Shown piece by piece: positions 1-8,257 of a stretch of DNA of 64,000 bases. The stretch covers positions 372,001 to 436,000 of the forward strand of contig NZ_WMBB01000007.1 of assembly GCF_009708175.1 (NCBI RefSeq). The letters run 5' to 3'. Each line of letters opens with the position of its first letter. Positions within the stretch are counted from its first letter, which is position 1. The notes beneath the pieces are model-generated. The model was not told where the DNA came from. It was given only the letters and a program-made list of their open reading frames with translations, and did not search any database. The translations under genes were made by a program, and so were the position numbers. The stretch is from Nocardia aurantiaca. Lineage in GTDB: Bacteria > Actinomycetota > Actinomycetes > Mycobacteriales > Mycobacteriaceae.

Positions 1-2
1 TG

Positions 3-1262
3 GGCCGGGCGGCAACGGGTTCGGGTAAGACCCTGGCGTTCGGGCTGCCGTTGCTGGTGCGGCTGTTCGGTGCGCCGAGTTCGCCGCGACGGCCGCGCGG
101 GTTGATTCTCGCGCCGACGCGGGAGCTGGCGATTCAGATCGAGACGGCGCTGGACGAACCCGCGCGGTCGCTGGGGTTGCGGTTGGCCACGGCGGTCGGT
201 GGGTTGCCGATCAAGAAGCAGGAGGAGCGGCTGGCGCGCGGAGTGGATGTGGTCATCGCGACGCCCGGGCGATTGACCGATCTGCTCGGGCGCAAAGCGG
301 TGCAGCTGGGCGATATCCGGGTCGTCGCAGTCGACGAGGCCGATCACATGGCCGAGCTGGGATTCCTGCCGCAGCTCACGGCGCTGCTCAACAAGGTTCC
401 GGGCGAGGCGCAGCAGCTGCTGTTCTCGGCGACCCTCGACGAGACGGTCGACGGGCTGGTGCAGCGGTACCTGCGGGAACCGGCCACGCACGCGATCGGC
501 GCGGGTCCGGCGGTCGCATCGATCGCGACTTCGCCGGGCCGGGCCGATACTGCTGCGGCAGGCGAGGATTCGACCGAGGAGCTGGGGAGCGTCGCGGCCG
601 GACCCAATATCGCGCATTTCGCCCTGCATGTCCGGCGGGCCGACAAGCGGGCGGTGGTGAGTGAGATCGCCGCGCGGCCAGGCCGGACACTGCTGTTCGT
701 GCGGACCCAGCACGGAGCGGACAAGCTGGCCCGCAAGCTACGGGAGATCGGCGTCGGCGCGGTCGCGCTGCACGGCGGGAAGGCGCAGAATCAGCGCTCG
801 CGCACGCTGGCCGCTTTCGCGGACGGCACCGCGCCGGTCCTGGTCGCCACCGATGTCGCCGCGCGCGGACTGCACATCGATGACGTCTCGCTGGTCGTGC
901 ACGTCGATCCGCCCGCCGACCCGAAGGACTACCTGCACCGCACCGGCCGCACCGCCCGCGCGGGCGCCTCCGGCACGGTGGTCACGATCGTCACCCCGGA
1001 CGACCGCGACGAGGCCGCCCAGCTGGCCCGCCGCGCCGCCGTCACCCTCACCGATGTCGAGGTTCGTCCGGGCGACCGTAGGCTCGCCGAGATCACCGGC
1101 GCGCGCCGCCCCTCCGGCCGTCCGCTGCTCGAGCCGTCGACTTCCGCTGTCCCCCAACCCGATTCAAGCGAACGATCGCGATTCCGGCCCCGTCCCAAGG
1201 GGGAGAGCCGACCGCACAACAAGAAGCGCAAGCCGGGCGCGGCCCGCCGTTCGTCACGCTGA
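3..1262 (+). CDS. DEAD-box ATP-dependent RNA helicase, 5'-truncated
   Basis: The reading frame is already open at the left edge and begins inside motif I (AATGSGKT, nt 9-32), so the Q motif and true start lie outside the window. The other helicase motifs follow in order: PTRELA (Ia), TPGRL (Ib), DEAD (nt 332-343), SAT (III), then in the second RecA lobe VATDVAARGLHI and HRTGRTARAG (VI). The last ~60 residues are rich in Arg, Lys, Pro and Ser, as in the RNA-binding tails of RhlE/DeaD-type helicases. The protein should unwind or remodel RNA duplexes in ribosome assembly or mRNA turnover. An in-frame TTG at nt 51 lies after motif I and cannot be the real start. The family assignment is certain; the subfamily is not. 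Confidence 0.95.
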   Translation, partial: GRAATGSGKTLAFGLPLLVRLFGAPSSPRRPRGLILAPTRELAIQIETALDEPARSLGLRLATAVGGLPIKKQEERLARGVDVVIATPGRLTDLLGRKAVQLGDIRVVAVDEADHMAELGFLPQLTALLNKVPGEAQQLLFSATLDETVDGLVQRYLREPATHAIGAGPAVASIATSPGRADTAAAGEDSTEELGSVAAGPNIAHFALHVRRADKRAVVSEIAARPGRTLLFVRTQHGADKLARKLREIGVGAVALHGGKAQNQRSRTLAAFADGTAPVLVATDVAARGLHIDDVSLVVHVDPPADPKDYLHRTGRTARAGASGTVVTIVTPDDRDEAAQLARRAAVTLTDVEVRPGDRRLAEITGARRPSGRPLLEPSTSAVPQPDSSERSRFRPRPKGESRPHNKKRKPGAARRSSR

Positions 1263-1496
1263 CGCCGACACGTTTGGATGTTCCTACGACACGCGCGCGA
1301 AATCGACCAGGATTTCCGGCAAATCGGACGAGATTGAGATGACTCCGAGCCTGAAAATAGTCGCAGCAATCTCATAGCAAACATGGATTCCATGGCTCCG
1401 GCGACGGTTGATTCCGCCGCGGGGTCGGCGGGCAGTGTCCGGTCCATTCCCCGCAGGGAATCGCGAACGCACCATCGGAGCGCGAGCATCGAGACC

Positions 1497-1880
1497 ATGA
1501 CCGAGCCAAAGAACCTGCGCTACACCGTGATCGAATCCACCGCCGACGGCGGGTCGGTATTCGCCGATGCCGAAATCCCTTTGGCGGATCGGACTCTGGC
1601 GGTCGGCGTACCCGCCATGGCGGTCGGCGGCATGCCATCGGCCACGGGCGTTTCCTACCTGCGCAGCGCAGGCTTCGACAGCGAGCCGCATCCCGCCCCG
1701 GCCCGGCAGTGGGTGGTCATGCTGCGCGGCGCGATCGAGGTGATCACCTCCGACGGCAAGCGTCGCCGGTTCGCACCCGGGGATCTGGTGCTGGCCGCCG
1801 ACACCGAGGGCCGTGGCCACACAACCGTCGCGGTGGGCGAACCGCCCTTCGAGGCCCTGTTCATTCCCACCGCGTCCTGA
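1497..1880 (+). CDS. Cupin-domain protein
   Basis: 127 residues from ATG 1497 (MTEPKNLRY). The frame is open further upstream to an ATG at 1383, but that extension is Ser/Arg-rich with no domain character, so the later start is preferred. The second half has a single cupin barrel signature: HPAPARQWVVMLRG, then an E/S-rich turn, then FAPGDLVLAADTEGRGHTT, which places His and Glu residues where a cupin metal site would be. Small single-domain cupins of this kind are often metal-binding isomerases, dioxygenases or sugar-binding proteins. Nothing nearby identifies the substrate. It converges with the SnoaL-like gene, with only 8 nt between the two stops. Confidence 0.75.
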   Translation: MTEPKNLRYTVIESTADGGSVFADAEIPLADRTLAVGVPAMAVGGMPSATGVSYLRSAGFDSEPHPAPARQWVVMLRGAIEVITSDGKRRRFAPGDLVLAADTEGRGHTTVAVGEPPFEALFIPTAS

Positions 1881-1888
1881 AACCCGGC

Positions 1889-2329
1889 TCAGACCAGATC
1901 GGCGTTGCCGTCGATGACCTTCAACTTGTATTCGAAACGGTCGATGCGCCAACCCTTCTCGGTGCGCCGCACACCCAGTACATAGCTCCCGACGAACCAC
2001 CTGGTGGTGCCGCCGGCGGCGTCGTTCTTCACATGCACGGCGATGGCGTCGGCGTGGGCCAGCGCGGTGTCGCCGGTGATGTCGATGAGATGATTCCCGG
2101 CCTGGTGATGGACCGCGTCCAAGGATCCGAGCCCCGCGGCCCAGGCGTCGACGATGTCGGCGCCGGGCTGCGGCCCGACGGGTCCGCCGAAGCCGTTGTC
2201 GAAGAAGACCTCCTCCGCGAGCACCGACTCGCGCAGGTCGGCCCAGCGGGCCTGATCGCAGTAGACGAAGAGTTTGGTGATGGTTTCGCTGACATCCAGT
2301 CGATCGGCGAGCGCCGCAAGATCAGTCAC
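1889..2329 (-). CDS. SnoaL/NTF2-like fold protein
   Basis: 146 residues. The N-terminus (ALADRLDVSETITKLFVYCDQARWADL) is the helical start of the SnoaL-like/NTF2 cone, followed by the central HHQAGNHLIDITGD strand pair and a C-terminal GWRIDRFEYKLKVIDG strand. Members include polyketide cyclases, steroid isomerase-like enzymes and many uncharacterised dehydratase-like proteins. An Asp/His pair in the pocket (YCDQARW and HHQAGNH) would allow acid-base chemistry, but no specific reaction can be assigned. It is transcribed alone, divergently from guaB1 with a gap of less than 100 nt, so the two may share a promoter region. Confidence 0.75.
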   Translation of the reverse strand: MTDLAALADRLDVSETITKLFVYCDQARWADLRESVLAEEVFFDNGFGGPVGPQPGADIVDAWAAGLGSLDAVHHQAGNHLIDITGDTALAHADAIAVHVKNDAAGGTTRWFVGSYVLGVRRTEKGWRIDRFEYKLKVIDGNADLV

Positions 2330-2423
2330 GACTCAAAGTTAGGAGACCCCGCTGGCACCTGCCCGGCATTTTCACGGAGCGACCGCACCGCGAACTCCCA
2401 GCATTCAGCTACCATGGGCCAAC

Positions 2424-3860
2424 GTGCAGTTTCTTCCCGGGCAGACTCCGCCCTACGACCTGACCTACGACGACGTCTTCCTCGTCCCCCGCCGGACGGA
2501 TGTGGCGTCCCGGTTCGATGTCGATCTCTCCACCGCGGACGGGACCGGCACGACCATTCCGCTCGTGGTCGCCAACATGACCGCCGTCGCCGGCCGCCGC
2601 ATGGCCGAGACAGTCGCCCGCCGGGGCGGCATCGTCGTGCTGCCGCAGGATCTTCCGATCCCCGCGGCCTCCGACACCATCGCCTTCGTCAAGAGCCGCT
2701 CGCTCACCGCCGACACCCCCGTGGTGCTGGATCCCGAGCAGTCGGTCTCCGACGCGCTGGCCCTCATCCACAAGCGCGCGCACGGCGCGGTCGTAGTGAT
2801 CGAGAACGGCAAGCCGATCGGGGTGGTGACCGAGGCGTCCTGTGCCGATGTCGACCGCTTCGCCCGCCTGAGCACCGTCGCCGACGCCGACTTCGTCTCC
2901 GCCCCGGCCGACGCCTCACCGCGCGACGTCTTCGATCTGCTCGAGGCCGAGCACGCCCACCTGGCGGTGCTGGTCAACGCCGACGGCACCCTCGCGGGAG
3001 TGATGACCCGCACCGGCACCATCCGCACCGGCATCTACACCCCGGCCGTCGACGCCGACGGCAAGCTGCGCATCGCGGCCGCCGTCGGCATCAACGGCGA
3101 CGTCCCGGCCAAGGCGAAGGCCCTGGTCGAGGCGGGTGCCGATGTGCTGGTCATGGACACCGCGCACGGCCACCAGGAGAAGATGCTGGAGACGCTGCGC
3201 TCGGTGGCGAGCTTGGACCTGGGTGTCCCGCTGGTCGCGGGCAATGTGGTCTCCGCCGACGGCACCCGCGATCTGATCGAGGCCGGCGCCGACATCATCA
3301 AGGTCGGTGTGGGTCCCGGCGCCATGTGCACCACCCGCATGATGACCGGTGTGGGCCGCCCACAGTTCTCGGCCGTGGCCGAATGCGCTGCTGCCGCCAG
3401 GGAATTGGGCAAGCACGTATGGGCCGACGGTGGCGTGCGCCACCCGCGTGACGTGGCCCTTGCCCTGGCGGCCGGCGCCGCCAACGTCATGATCGGTTCC
3501 TGGTTCGCGGGCACCTACGAGTCGCCCGGCGACCTGCGCGTCGACCGCGACGGCAACCGCTACAAGGAGTCCTTCGGCATGGCCTCCAAGCGTGCCGTGG
3601 CCGCCCGCACCGCCACCGACTCGGCCTTCGACCGAGCCCGTAAGGCGCTGTTCGAGGAGGGCATCTCCTCCTCGCGCATGCGTCTGGACCCGGAGCGTCC
3701 GGGCGTGGAGGACCTGATCGACCACATCACCTCCGGTCTGCGCAGTTCCTGCACCTACGCCGGCGCCCGAACCCTGGGCGAGTTCCATGAGCGCGCCATG
3801 CTGGGCGTGCAGTCGGCCGCCGGTTTCGCCGAGGGCCGGCCGCTGCCCTCCGGTTGGTGA
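2424..3860 (+). CDS. guaB1: GuaB1-family IMPDH-like protein, probable GMP reductase with CBS domains
   Basis: 478 residues from GTG. The N-terminus (YDLTYDDVFLVP) is typical of IMP dehydrogenase/GMP reductase barrels. Residues about 91-200 form a CBS pair inserted in the barrel. The catalytic loop GVGPGAMCTTR carries the nucleophile Cys302. The IMPDH flap with its Arg-Tyr pair is not visible; the corresponding segment reads ESFGMASKRAVAART, so a normal IMPDH reaction is unlikely. Mycobacterial GuaB1 has been characterised as a CBS-containing GMP reductase (GMP + NADPH to IMP + NH3), a purine-salvage step, and I infer the same here. A TACCAT element at 2410-2415 lies 8 nt before the GTG, so the mRNA is probably leaderless or nearly so. 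A terminator hairpin follows. Confidence 0.9.
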   Translation: MQFLPGQTPPYDLTYDDVFLVPRRTDVASRFDVDLSTADGTGTTIPLVVANMTAVAGRRMAETVARRGGIVVLPQDLPIPAASDTIAFVKSRSLTADTPVVLDPEQSVSDALALIHKRAHGAVVVIENGKPIGVVTEASCADVDRFARLSTVADADFVSAPADASPRDVFDLLEAEHAHLAVLVNADGTLAGVMTRTGTIRTGIYTPAVDADGKLRIAAAVGINGDVPAKAKALVEAGADVLVMDTAHGHQEKMLETLRSVASLDLGVPLVAGNVVSADGTRDLIEAGADIIKVGVGPGAMCTTRMMTGVGRPQFSAVAECAAAARELGKHVWADGGVRHPRDVALALAAGAANVMIGSWFAGTYESPGDLRVDRDGNRYKESFGMASKRAVAARTATDSAFDRARKALFEEGISSSRMRLDPERPGVEDLIDHITSGLRSSCTYAGARTLGEFHERAMLGVQSAAGFAEGRPLPSGW

Positions 3861-3883
3861 TCACTAGCGGGCACCACGCAGCG

Positions 3884-3922
3884 GGAACCCGGCGGGTCCC
3901 TCTCTCGGATTCGCCGGGTTCC
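3884..3922 (+). terminator. Hairpin downstream of guaB1
   Basis: Perfect 11-bp inverted repeat GGAACCCGGCG (3884-3894) and CGCCGGGTTCC (3912-3922) with a 17-nt loop, beginning 24 nt after the guaB1 stop. There is no T-tract, which is common for actinobacterial terminators. Confidence 0.6.
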
Positions 3923-4130
3923 GCGTGTGCGGACCCGGCTGTGCTCGCGGTCGTGGGCTTCGATGCCGGCCACGCGGACGTCCCGGCCGGCCGTTCCGGG
4001 CCGTCGCCCGATGTGATATGGCACCGCTGTGCGGAACGCGTAAAAGCCAGCCGGTAGCATGGCCTGACCGGACCCAGCACATGGGTATCCGTGGCGTAGA
4101 TCCGCTAGCAACCCCTGCGAAAGGAACCAG

Positions 4131-4238
4131 TTGTCACCCGCGTCCAAGGGCGCTTCACAGGAGGGCTCCTCTACCGAGCCGGGTGACGAACCCGGCTTCC
4201 CCGCAATACCGGCACGACGAACGGTCGGGTGGTGCTGA
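4131..4238 (+). CDS. Candidate 35-residue leader peptide upstream of the CNNM pair
   Basis: A TTG at 4131 is preceded by a Shine-Dalgarno-like GAAAGGA 8 nt upstream and opens a frame of 35 codons. The product is hydrophilic, rich in Ser, Pro, Glu and Gly, and ends ...RTVGWC. Its TGA (4236-4238) lies just inside the next gene, which starts at GTG 4229, giving a 10-nt overlap that would allow translational coupling. The region between the guaB1 terminator and the membrane-protein gene is otherwise without a gene. Short upstream frames ending in Cys occur as regulatory leaders in mycobacteria, but only one Cys is present here. It could equally be a chance frame. Confidence 0.35.
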   Translation: MSPASKGASQEGSSTEPGDEPGFPAIPARRTVGWC

Positions 4239-5617
4239 CCGTGTCGGCCGTGCTCACCGTTCTCAGTCTGCTCGGATTCATCGCTCTGACCGCCGGCACC
4301 GCGCTGTTCGTCGCCGCCGAGTTCTCGCTCACCGCCCTGGAACGCTCCACCGTGGAGGCCCACGCCCGCGAGGGCGACCGCCGGGCCCGGCAGGTGCGAC
4401 GGGCGCATCGCACGCTCTCGTTCCAATTGTCCGGCGCCCAGCTCGGCATCACCATCACCACCCTGATCACCGGCTATATCGCCGAACCCGTGCTGGCGCG
4501 GCTGCTGGAGCCGATGTTCCGGGCCCTCGGGGTGAGCGCCGGTACAGCACACGGGATTTCGCTGGCGTTGGCGCTGATCATCGCGACCTCGCTGTCGATG
4601 GTCTACGGCGAGCTGGTGCCCAAGAACATCGCCATCGGCGCGCCGCTGTCCGCCGCGCGGCTGACCGCGGGCCCGATGATCGCCTTCGCCACGGTCTTCA
4701 AGTGGATGATCAATTTCCTGAACGGGGCCGCCAACTGGGCGGTGCGCCGGCTGGGCATCGAACCGGCGGAGGAACTCCGCTCGGCGCGGTCGCCCCAAGA
4801 ACTGGGTTCACTGGTGCGTACCTCCGCGCTGCACGGGGCGCTCGATCAGCGCACCGCGCAGGTGGTGGATCGCTCGCTGCAGTTCGGTGAGCGCACCGCG
4901 GAGGAGCTCATGACGCCGAGGATGACGATCGAATCCCTGGATCAGGACTGCACGCTCGCCGATCTGGTCGACGCCGCCCGCGAGACCGGTTACTCCCGGT
5001 TCCCGGTCATCGACGGCGATCTCGACAACACCCTCGGCTTCGTGCACATCAAACAGACCTTCGTGCACCCGGTGAAGGATCGCCGCAGCATCACGTTGAA
5101 GTCCATCGCCCACCCGGTGCCGATCGTGCCGGCCAGTCTCGACGGCGACGAAGTGCTCGACCGGGTGCGCCGCGACGGCATGCAGGTGGCGCTGGTGGTC
5201 GACGAGTACGGCGGCACCGCGGGCATCGTCACCATGGAGGACCTGATCGAGGAGATCCTCGGCGACGTGCGCGACGAGCACGACGAGGAGGAGCTCGATG
5301 TACGGCGCACGCAGCACGGCTGGGACTGCTCGGGTCTGCTGCGCATCGACGAGGTGTCCCGGACCACCGGATACGACGCGCCCGAGGGCGAGTACGAAAC
5401 CCTGGGCGGCCTGGTGCTGACCCGACTGGGCCGGATTCCGGTGACGGGCGATGAGGTGCTGCTGCCGCAGCCCGGCAATCACCAGCTGGAGCACATGCAC
5501 ACCAAGGGCGGCTGGATCGCCAAGGTGGAGCGGATGGACGGCCGTCGCATCGACCGTGTGCTGATCCGGCCCGTCGACGCCGAGGCCCTCGCGAGCTGGG
5601 AGCACAACCATGGGTGA
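4229..5617 (+). CDS. CNNM/CorC-type membrane protein (DUF21-CBS-CorC_HlyC)
   Basis: 462 residues, full length for the family. Order: DUF21/CNNM transmembrane domain (~1-190; hydrophobic helices beginning VSAVLTVLSLLGFIALT, with the characteristic FVAAEFSLTALER and LVPKNIAIG motifs), a CBS pair (~205-330; TPRMTIESLD, DEYGGTAGIVTMEDLIEEILG) and a C-terminal CorC/HlyC transporter-associated domain (~350-435). These proteins are often labelled hemolysins, but characterised relatives act in Mg2+ homeostasis (MpfA, CorC, CNNM), sensing Mg-ATP through the CBS pair. It corresponds in position to Rv1842c. The start is GTG 4229, overlapping a possible leader peptide; it overlaps the second CNNM gene by 8 nt, so the two are one transcription unit and may form a heteromer. 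Confidence 0.9.
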   Translation: MVLTVSAVLTVLSLLGFIALTAGTALFVAAEFSLTALERSTVEAHAREGDRRARQVRRAHRTLSFQLSGAQLGITITTLITGYIAEPVLARLLEPMFRALGVSAGTAHGISLALALIIATSLSMVYGELVPKNIAIGAPLSAARLTAGPMIAFATVFKWMINFLNGAANWAVRRLGIEPAEELRSARSPQELGSLVRTSALHGALDQRTAQVVDRSLQFGERTAEELMTPRMTIESLDQDCTLADLVDAARETGYSRFPVIDGDLDNTLGFVHIKQTFVHPVKDRRSITLKSIAHPVPIVPASLDGDEVLDRVRRDGMQVALVVDEYGGTAGIVTMEDLIEEILGDVRDEHDEEELDVRRTQHGWDCSGLLRIDEVSRTTGYDAPEGEYETLGGLVLTRLGRIPVTGDEVLLPQPGNHQLEHMHTKGGWIAKVERMDGRRIDRVLIRPVDAEALASWEHNHG

Positions 5618-6674
5618 CCTGTACGCCGTCCTGTTGACGTTCCTGCTGCTGCTGGGCAACGCGTTCTTCGTGGGCGCGGAGTTCGCGCTCATCTCCGCGC
5701 GCCGCGACCGGCTGGAAGCGCTTGCGGCGCAAGGGAAGCGGAGTGCCAATACCGTCATCGAGGCGGGCCAGAACCTGTCGATGATGCTGGCGGCCGCGCA
5801 GCTGGGCATCACCATCTGCTCGATCCTGCTGGGTCGCGTGGGTGAGCCCGCGGTGGCGCATCTGCTGGAGAAGCCGTTCGATCTGCTCGGCGTGCCGGAT
5901 TCGCTGCTGCATCCGATCTCGTTCGCGCTGGCGCTGGCCATCGTGGTGGTGTTGCACATCCTGCTGGGCGAGATGATTCCGAAGAACATCGCGCTCGCCG
6001 GGCCGGAACGGTCGGCGCTGCTGCTGGTCCCGCTGCATCTGTGGTGGCTGCGCATCGCCAAGCCGGTGATCGCGATCTACAACTTCGCGGCCAATATCAC
6101 CCTGCGCGCGTTGCGGATCGAGCCCAAGGACGAACTGGATTCCACGGTGTCGTCGGTGGAGTTGGCCGAGATGTTCGGTGAATCCCGGTCCGAGGGTCTG
6201 CTGGACGAGGAGGAGCACCGCCGCCTCACCCAGGCGCTGGGCTCGAGCGACCGCATCGTCGCCGATGTGATGGTGCCGCTGGCCAAGGCCCGCTCGGTAC
6301 CGCTGCGCGGGGACGGTACCACGCTGGGCGATATCGAATCCGCTGTCGCCGAAACGGGTTTCTCGCGCTACCCGGTGCGGGCCGCCGACGGTTCGCTGGT
6401 CGGCTACCTGCACGTCAAGGACGTCCTCGACCTGACCGCCGACGACAACGCGGGTCCGGGCACCCCCATCCCCCGCACCGATATCCGCCCGCTGCCCACA
6501 CTCAGCATGGGCACCACCCTGTTCGAGGCGCTGGCCCGCCTGCGCCGCACCAACTCCCATCTGGGCCGCGTGGTCGACAGCCGCGGCAATACGGCCGGCA
6601 TCGTGGCGTTGGAGGACCTGGTGGAGGAGTTCGTCGGCACGGTCCGCGACGCCACCCACCGAATCGCGGAATGA
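5610..6674 (+). CDS. CNNM-type membrane protein, short form (DUF21-CBS)
   Basis: 354 residues. The N-terminal DUF21 domain contains the hallmark GNAFFVGAEFALISARR and GEMIPKNIALAGP segments, followed by a CBS pair at ~205-340 ending in RGNTAGIVALEDLVEEFVG. It stops right after the CBS region and so lacks the CorC_HlyC domain of its upstream partner, as in the Rv1841c-type proteins. It starts 8 nt inside the preceding gene, and its own stop overlaps the ATG of the next gene. The paired long and short paralogues suggest a two-subunit divalent-cation (probably Mg2+) transporter or regulator in the cytoplasmic membrane; that is inference from characterised relatives. Confidence 0.9.
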   Translation: MGDLYAVLLTFLLLLGNAFFVGAEFALISARRDRLEALAAQGKRSANTVIEAGQNLSMMLAAAQLGITICSILLGRVGEPAVAHLLEKPFDLLGVPDSLLHPISFALALAIVVVLHILLGEMIPKNIALAGPERSALLLVPLHLWWLRIAKPVIAIYNFAANITLRALRIEPKDELDSTVSSVELAEMFGESRSEGLLDEEEHRRLTQALGSSDRIVADVMVPLAKARSVPLRGDGTTLGDIESAVAETGFSRYPVRAADGSLVGYLHVKDVLDLTADDNAGPGTPIPRTDIRPLPTLSMGTTLFEALARLRRTNSHLGRVVDSRGNTAGIVALEDLVEEFVGTVRDATHRIAE

Positions 6675-7597
6675 TGAACGCTCGCACCGATCCGACCGTG
6701 CTGTCCGGCCCCGCTTGGCGGGGCCGGGCGGCCGCCCACCGCGACCGCGTCGACGCCCTGGTCGGCCCGTATCTCCAGCGCCGAGCCGCAGGTTCGACAC
6801 ACCCGGTGATCGACTTCCTGTTCACCTACTACGGCCACAAGCCCGCCCAGCTGAAGCGCTGGCACCCCGGCTTCGGTGCGGTCCTCATCGATGCCGACGA
6901 CTACGCGGGTTCGCGCGGCTACCACGAGGTCTCGGTCACCGCCCGTGAAGGCGGCCTCATCGCCGGCTGGACCGCGGACCCGGCCTTCCTCGAAAAGCGC
7001 CGCGACACCATCGAATTCGTCGCCCGCCTGCTCTCGGCCACCGCCACCCGCCCCGCCCAGCTGTCCTGCTTCGGCCTTCACGAATGGGCCATGGTCTACC
7101 GCACCGACGACGTCCGCCACCAGCAGGTCCCGCTCCGCCTGGGCCCCGAAGGCACCGACGCGGTCGTCGAGTCGATGCAACTCCGCTGCACCCACTTCGA
7201 CGCCTTCCGCTTCTTCACCCCGGAAGCGGCCCCCCGCAACGCCGAACCCCTCACGCGCGAGTCCCAAATCGACCGCGAACAACCCGGCTGCCTCCACGCC
7301 AACATGGACATCTACAAGTGGGGCTTCAAGCTGACTCCCCTGATCAGCTCCGACCTGCTGTTGGACGCCTTCGAACTGGCCTGCGCCGCCCGCGAACTCG
7401 ACATGAAGGCCAGCCCTTACAACCTGCTCGACTTCGGCTACGCCCCCATCCGCATCGAAACCGCCTCCGGTCGCGCCGAATACGTGCGCGCGCAAGCCGA
7501 AATCTCCGCCCGCGCCGAGATCTTGCGGACGCGGCTGCTCGATGTCTGCCGAGAACTTCTGGCCACCGCTGATCAAGCACTCGGCTTCCGGCGATAA
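6671..7597 (+). CDS. Conserved actinobacterial protein (3-methyladenine glycosylase-like annotation class)
   Basis: 308 residues beginning with an ATGA overlap on the CNNM gene. Distinctive conserved-looking blocks are HPVIDFLFTYYGHKPAQLKRWHPG (split around residues 44-67), CFGLHEWAMVY (~137) and PGCLHANMDIYKW (~205). Proteins with these blocks are widespread in actinobacteria and are often annotated as 3-methyladenine DNA glycosylase. I see no HhH-GPD motif or clear Mpg/AAG signature, so the enzymatic label is not supported by sequence alone. The abundance of His, Trp and Tyr suggests a catalytic or metal-binding pocket. Operon position behind the cation-transport pair is conserved enough to be suggestive but does not define a function. 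Confidence 0.7.
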   Translation: MMNARTDPTVLSGPAWRGRAAAHRDRVDALVGPYLQRRAAGSTHPVIDFLFTYYGHKPAQLKRWHPGFGAVLIDADDYAGSRGYHEVSVTAREGGLIAGWTADPAFLEKRRDTIEFVARLLSATATRPAQLSCFGLHEWAMVYRTDDVRHQQVPLRLGPEGTDAVVESMQLRCTHFDAFRFFTPEAAPRNAEPLTRESQIDREQPGCLHANMDIYKWGFKLTPLISSDLLLDAFELACAARELDMKASPYNLLDFGYAPIRIETASGRAEYVRAQAEISARAEILRTRLLDVCRELLATADQALGFRR

Positions 7598-7788
7598 GGG
7601 TCGGGAGCAGTCCGTTCAAAGGGTGCCATGTACTTCTCGCTGCACCCGCACGGACAACGCATGGTCGGCGGATGGATCGGCCTGTCGTATGCCGCACCCG
7701 GTCCGCGGCCGGGCCGCTATCGGGCATGAGCGCGAGCAGCCGGAGGATCTGATATCCAACTCTGTGGCACTGAGGAAGACTTCCAGGC

Positions 7789-8193
7789 ATGGCCGAAGAT
7801 GAACTCGTAGACATCAGCATCACAGGACCAGACGAAGAGAAGCTCGCCGAGTTCACTCGCAAGCTTGTCGACAGCAGACTTGCTGCCTGCGGCAACATCA
7901 TTCCGTCGATCCGGAGTATCTATCGGTGGGAAGGTGAGGTGCGGGACGAGCGTGAAGCGCTGGTGGTGCTGCACACCCGACAGTCGCTTGTCAAGGCCAT
8001 CATCGACTTCGCGGACAAGGAGCACCCGTATGACACTCCGCAGGTGCTCGCGGTTCCGGTGACGGACGTGCATCCCGGCTACAAGCAGTGGGTGTTGGAC
8101 TCGACCCGTCAGACGACGAAAAGACCCCTCCCACAAGGGGAAGGGTTTGCGGCCACCCCACCGGCGAAGCGGCCACCAAAGGACCCACGCTGA
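7789..8193 (+). CDS. cutA: CutA-family divalent ion tolerance protein
   Basis: 134 residues; ATG 7789 has GAGGAAG about 10 nt upstream. The core (residues 1-105) is a complete CutA1 trimeric ferredoxin-like domain: LAEFTRKLVDSRLAACGNIIP, then SIYRWEGEVRDEREALVVLHTRQSL, then HPYDTPQVLAVPV and YKQWVLDS. CutA proteins are stable trimers linked to copper tolerance in E. coli, though the mechanism is unclear. After the normal end of the family the frame runs on for ~28 residues (TKRPLPQGEG...KRPPKDPR), encoded over a GC-rich imperfect hairpin (CCCTCCC and GGGGAAGGG). This tail is unlike the family and is probably disordered. The gene is single, with a separate upstream region of 190 nt. Confidence 0.92.
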   Translation: MAEDELVDISITGPDEEKLAEFTRKLVDSRLAACGNIIPSIRSIYRWEGEVRDEREALVVLHTRQSLVKAIIDFADKEHPYDTPQVLAVPVTDVHPGYKQWVLDSTRQTTKRPLPQGEGFAATPPAKRPPKDPR

Positions 8194-8257
8194 CCATCCG
8201 CGTATCGGCTGAGTCGAATCAGCCGTAGCCCATGGTCGAGGTTCCCACGGTCGCTCA

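Noticed and set aside
2424..3860. Ordinary IMP dehydrogenase
   Set aside because: The CBS domains and active-site Cys are present but the IMPDH flap with its Arg-Tyr pair is not; GuaB1-type GMP reductase fits better.
3923..4228. Magnesium riboswitch (M-box) upstream of the CNNM-type genes
   Set aside because: I looked for the conserved M-box core and did not find it. The region is better described by a terminator and a short candidate leader frame.
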